Source: a virus. From it: DNA of 32,659 bases. The notes beneath the pieces were generated by a model. The model did no database searches, was not told the origin of the DNA, and saw only the letters and a program-made list of their open reading frames with translations. A program made the position numbers and the translations under genes. Below are positions 30,201 to 32,659 of this stretch, piece by piece; position 1 is the first letter of the stretch; the number at the start of each line of letters is the position of its first letter. The stretch spans positions 1 to 32,659 of the IMG/VR virus record IMGVR_UViG_3300024229_000020. One strand, given 5' to 3'.

Positions 30201-30208
30201 ACTAAATA
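30201..30208 (+). promoter_or_regulatory. Late promoter-like element, five bases before the ATG
   Basis: ACTAAATA followed by CTGCT and the ATG at 30214. Confidence 0.55.
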
Positions 30209-30213
30209 CTGCT

Positions 30214-30561
30214 ATGAAACGCCCTATATGCAAGGCCTGTAATCAATTTCCGGCCGCTATCAACTATAAAAAAGACGGTAAAACACATTACCGTAGTCGG
30301 TGTGCAGTTTGCATTAATAAGAACCGCAAAGTAAAACCACCTACACCAAGATGGCGTTTAAAAGGATATGTTAAAAAGTCTACGTGTGATATTTGTAAAT
30401 TTAGAGCAAAGCATGGTAGTCAAATACAGGTATATCATATAGATGGAAATTTAAATAACACAGAATTAATTAATTTAAGATCAGTTTGTTTGAATTGCAG
30501 TGCTATTCTTCAGAAGCAGGATTCTTCTTGGAAGCCGGGTGATATCAGTCCTGATGTATAA
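30214..30561 (+). CDS. Double zinc-binding, HNH-like protein
   Basis: 115 residues from the ATG at 30214; a longer in-frame extension to 30178 lacks any signal and would start above the late element. Pairs C6/C9 with C30/C33 form one zinc ribbon, C58/C61 with C92/C95 a second. VYHIDGNLNNTELINLRSVCLNC (73-95) follows the HNH pattern (H75, N79, N87), but the usual His after the last Cys is Ser and the first His of the HH pair is Tyr. DNA binding is likely, cleavage doubtful. Closely similar proteins occur in other marine T4-like phages. The end overlaps gene 1 by 17 bases on the opposite strand. Confidence 0.75.
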   Translation: MKRPICKACNQFPAAINYKKDGKTHYRSRCAVCINKNRKVKPPTPRWRLKGYVKKSTCDICKFRAKHGSQIQVYHIDGNLNNTELINLRSVCLNCSAILQKQDSSWKPGDISPDV

Positions 30562-31156
30562 TATAGTCAGATAGTAAAGATTCTATTTGTTCATACAACT
30601 CATCCATAGAACCATTATTATCTAATGTATGATTAAACTTAGTACCAATCCAATCATACTCACTTCGATGTATACCTGAGTCTTCTAAACTGCCGCCAGC
30701 CATAGCAATTTGATACCAGTCTGGTTTTTCAAATCTAGTAACTTCTACACAGACCGCACCTAAGTTTCTTAACATAGCTACTTCATTTTTAAATCTAACA
30801 TCTGAAATAACAATGTTATCATCTGTTTTTCTAAGTTTATTTTCTAAGCTAGCTATCCACATATCATCGTGAAAATTACTTCTGATAACATCAGTGCCAA
30901 CATACTGTAAGATCCAACGAGGAGTAAGCTTGGGCATATCTAAACGTTTTGCCCACCATTCATCTACTTGTTCTCTCCACTCTCTGCTTGACTTTGAGCG
31001 TCCTTCTAACATTTCTCTATCCCAACCAAACACAGCACTTATGCCATCTTTGAGATTCCCAGCAAAACTTTCTCTTCTAAATCCATAATTATTTACAAGA
31101 TAGTCTGCTACAGTATCTTTGCCGTTTCCTGCTACTCCGCTAAGTGCTATTATCAT
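30545..31156 (-). CDS. 1: Deoxynucleoside monophosphate kinase gp1
   Basis: 203 residues. Walker A SGVAGNGKDT (6-15), LQYVGTDVIRSNFHDDMW (near 84-101) and NIVISDVRFKNEVAMLRNLGA (near 114-134, the lid and nucleoside-binding helix) match the T4 gp1 family, which phosphorylates dGMP, dTMP and modified dCMP for phage DNA synthesis. T4 gp1 is 241 residues; the T4 inserts are absent. Start overlaps dexA stop (ATGA). The early promoter above dexA probably also serves this gene. Confidence 0.9.
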   Translation of the reverse strand: MIIALSGVAGNGKDTVADYLVNNYGFRRESFAGNLKDGISAVFGWDREMLEGRSKSSREWREQVDEWWAKRLDMPKLTPRWILQYVGTDVIRSNFHDDMWIASLENKLRKTDDNIVISDVRFKNEVAMLRNLGAVCVEVTRFEKPDWYQIAMAGGSLEDSGIHRSEYDWIGTKFNHTLDNNGSMDELYEQIESLLSDYIIHQD

Positions 31157-31677
31157 TTTAGTTTGTTTATCCCTAGGTGTTTAACACAATCTTGTAACAT
31201 TTTAATTTGTCGTTTACAGTCATCTAGTGCATGATGGCTAGCAGACTTGGGTTGAGGCAAATCTGGCCAAAGAGCATAAACAGTTCTAGCATCACGTACA
31301 CTCCAAAACTTCCAAGGTAAAGGAATACCATGTTCTTTGAAAGCATGTTCTAGTATGTTCATATCAAAACAAATGCCATTTGCCCATATACGATCACTTT
31401 GCCATATCAGTTTACCAAGTTCGTCTAAACAGTCGTGTAAATCTCTTCTTCCTACTTCTTCAAACACTTCTCGCTGTGCTTCAGGTCCTTGTTGGGCCCA
31501 CCATTCAATAGTAGTATCATCTGTTTTACGATTAGGCTGACTTTCTGGAGTAACTCTAGCATAGAAGTGGCGGTCAGGCCATCCTGTAGATAAAGGATCA
31601 AATACCTGTGCCGCTATTGTCATAACCATAGCATCAGGTCCAGTTGCGAGTGTTTCTATGTCAATCATTAAGTCCAT
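31153..31677 (-). CDS. dexA: DexA-like 3'-5' exonuclease
   Basis: 174 residues. MIDIETL (D6, E8), ICFDMNILEHAF (D105) and SASHHALDDCKRQI (H148 or H149 with D152/D153) are the four acids and histidine of DEDDh exonucleases, in the arrangement of T4 DexA (227 residues), a 3'-5' exonuclease on single-stranded DNA. The ATG lies seven bases after a perfect -10, with no ribosome site; a second ATG three codons on is the alternative. It forms an early pair with gene 1. Confidence 0.88.
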   Translation of the reverse strand: MDLMIDIETLATGPDAMVMTIAAQVFDPLSTGWPDRHFYARVTPESQPNRKTDDTTIEWWAQQGPEAQREVFEEVGRRDLHDCLDELGKLIWQSDRIWANGICFDMNILEHAFKEHGIPLPWKFWSVRDARTVYALWPDLPQPKSASHHALDDCKRQIKMLQDCVKHLGINKLK

Positions 31678-31697
31678 AATGCGTATTATAGCATTAT
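31676..31697 (-). repeat. dexA: Small inverted repeat covering the dexA start
   Basis: ATAATGC (31676-31682) and GCATTAT (31691-31697) flank eight bases that include most of the -10 box. In RNA it exists only if transcription starts further upstream; it would then hide the ATG. Confidence 0.4.
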
Positions 31698-31713
31698 CAA
31701 ATTAAATGGTCAA
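31685..31713 (-). promoter_or_regulatory. Early sigma70-type promoter for dexA and gene 1
   Basis: Minus-strand TTGACC (31713-31708), a 17 bp spacer and TATAAT (31690-31685). Seven bases separate the -10 from the dexA ATG, so the transcript starts at or one base before the codon. Confidence 0.85.
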
Positions 31714-31714
31714 C

Positions 31715-32125
31715 CTATTTGAATTTTTTTGGCTTTCTACTTGGACGTGTTGCTCTTGTTGGGCGTGTTGCACGTTTTTTGATTTTTTCTGTTGGTTTAC
31801 GTCTTTTTTGATTAGCACGTTTTTGTAAGTCTCTACGATGAAACTTATTTAACGACTGCATAATACGACTTGCTACATTTAATCTTTTTGTCTTTTTGGC
31901 TCTGCGTGCCGCTCTAACTTTAGTTCTAGCACGAGTCTTTTTCATTTTTGCTCGTTTAGCAACATCAATAGCACCGCCACAGTCTGCAGGTTTTGCTACA
32001 ATACGACCTGCTCTTGGTCCACTGTCGCATCGCCATTTCATCTTAACTTTAGCTGACCCACCGGCTCCACCTTTGCCCGAGCGAGCAAAAACAGCACCTT
32101 CAGTTATAATTTCTGAAATTTTCAT
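31715..32125 (-). CDS. Highly basic protein with capsid-leader-like N-terminus
   Basis: 136 residues from the ATG at 32125, which overlaps the previous stop (TAATG); a TTG five codons up is not needed. MKISEIITEGA has a candidate gp21 cut after ITE. The remainder is very rich in Lys and Arg, with VKMKWRCDSGPRAGRIVAKP and KKTRARTKVRAARRAKKT, ending in a repeat-like RPTRATRPSRKPKK tail. Related basic proteins accompany T4-like structural genes in marine phages. Charge neutralisation of packaged DNA is a good inference; a ribosomal-protein-like look is chance. Confidence 0.68.
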   Translation of the reverse strand: MKISEIITEGAVFARSGKGGAGGSAKVKMKWRCDSGPRAGRIVAKPADCGGAIDVAKRAKMKKTRARTKVRAARRAKKTKRLNVASRIMQSLNKFHRRDLQKRANQKRRKPTEKIKKRATRPTRATRPSRKPKKFK

Positions 32126-32659
32126 TAACCAATTATCCAAGTAAGTGGTTGACTGTGATCAGTGTATGTTGCTAACTCGTCAATCAGTCTGTCCATTTCG
32201 GCTTGTGATTCAGCTTTAAGTGATGCACCATTAAGTGCTGTACCACCTTGTGGACCTGCGATAGAGGCAAACTTCTCTCTTGCTTCACCAATAATCATTT
32301 TACTTGCCGCAAATGTATAATCTCTTAGCCATTGCTTCATTGCATTGTCTTGTAGTAATACTATCTCAGGTTTCTGATTGTATGTCCATAACAGTATTTG
32401 TTCGCCTGATGATTTAGGATCACGGACTAAACTTAATACTTTAGTCACAGGGTTAAATGTATAGTTCATGTAACCGCCAAACATTCTTGCCGCCATTTCT
32501 ACATACTGAGTGTACATATCATATGTTGCTAGGCCACCTGCTTGTGAATAGTTTAATAGATAAACGTTTAAAGTTGCTGATGAAAAAGGATCAAAACTTG
32601 AACTATATGGGCCAGTACTGTCACCCATTGTACGTCTAAATACTTGTCTAACAGAACTA
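32125..32659 (-). CDS. Virion structural protein, C-terminal part only
   Basis: The frame is open to the window edge beyond the internal ATG at 32628 (upstream codons read SSVRQVFRRT), so this is the end of a larger gene. Visible motifs are MGDSTGPYSSSFDPFSSATLN, LLNYSQAGGLATYDMYTQY, ARMFGGYMNYTFNP, LLWTYN, and the C-terminal EAREKFASIAGPQGGTALNG with KAESQAEMDRLIDEL. This C-terminal domain is well conserved in large structural proteins of marine T4-like phages. The position ahead of dexA and the tail genes fits a neck, baseplate or vertex protein, but I cannot name it. Confidence 0.75.
   Translation of the reverse strand, partial: SSVRQVFRRTMGDSTGPYSSSFDPFSSATLNVYLLNYSQAGGLATYDMYTQYVEMAARMFGGYMNYTFNPVTKVLSLVRDPKSSGEQILLWTYNQKPEIVLLQDNAMKQWLRDYTFAASKMIIGEAREKFASIAGPQGGTALNGASLKAESQAEMDRLIDELATYTDHSQPLTWIIG

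Noticed and set aside
31715-32140. Start at TTG 32140 for the basic protein
   Set aside because: The ATG at 32125 overlaps the upstream stop and restores the leader MKISEIITE shared with other proteins.
32125-32628. A complete 167-residue gene starting at 32628
   Set aside because: The same frame stays open to the window edge with a plausible continuation, so the ATG at 32628 is internal.
1-32659. CRISPR arrays, insertion sequences, integrase or attachment sites
   Set aside because: No regularly spaced repeats, transposase, recombinase or flanking direct repeats were found on either strand.

Overview
This window is a 32.7 kb piece of the genome of a T4-like, contractile-tailed phage of the marine type (relatives infect SAR11 bacteria and picocyanobacteria). 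The evidence is a set of T4 core genes on one strand: uvsW, uvsX, uvsY, 32, 17, 18, 19, 4, 1, dexA and a probable 16. They are joined by small families typical of marine T4-like genomes. The sequence is AT-rich and no photosynthesis gene is present, so the host cannot be fixed. All genes but two are on the minus strand. There is no rRNA, complete tRNA, CRISPR array, insertion sequence or integrase, and no gene-free stretch longer than 300 bases.

Layout, from low to high coordinate (transcription mostly runs the other way). 1-2324: uvsW (cut by the window edge), an AAA+ ATPase and three small genes, three of the five behind near-perfect sigma70-type promoters with 17 bp spacers. 2478-3125: a probable virion protein. 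3165-9037: an accessory cassette of five glycosyltransferase-like proteins (three related GT-B-like domains, one fused to a GT-A domain in a 579-residue protein) and a methyltransferase. 9030-12047: the recombination and replication block uvsY, a small acidic gene, uvsX and gene 32. 12232-18433: a 660-residue zinc-motif protein, large terminase, its small upstream partner, a second methyltransferase and structural or unknown genes. 18461-23099: a tightly overlapped run of small genes, several with a short leader resembling the capsid-targeting leader of T4 internal proteins, plus a staphylococcal-type nuclease and a 48-residue protein with ten cysteines. 23134-30101: probable small terminase, head completion protein 4, an unknown conserved protein, a baseplate tube-like protein, tail tube and an enlarged tail sheath. 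30214-32659: an HNH-like gene on the plus strand, then gene 1, dexA, a very basic leader-bearing protein and a partial structural protein.

Regulation can be read unusually well. Early-type genes carry TTGAC(A/C)-17-TATAAT promoters. Late genes carry the T4 late octamer (T/G/C)ATAAATA. Six genes have TAAATA exactly five bases upstream of the ATG, which in T4 geometry would put the transcription start on the A of the start codon, so leaderless late mRNAs are predicted. Four hairpin-plus-T-run terminators (one with a UUCG loop) separate the units.

The observations most worth following are the fixed-spacing leaderless late promoters, the set of putatively packaged proteins with cleavable leaders, the metallothionein-like gene and the glycosyltransferase cassette.
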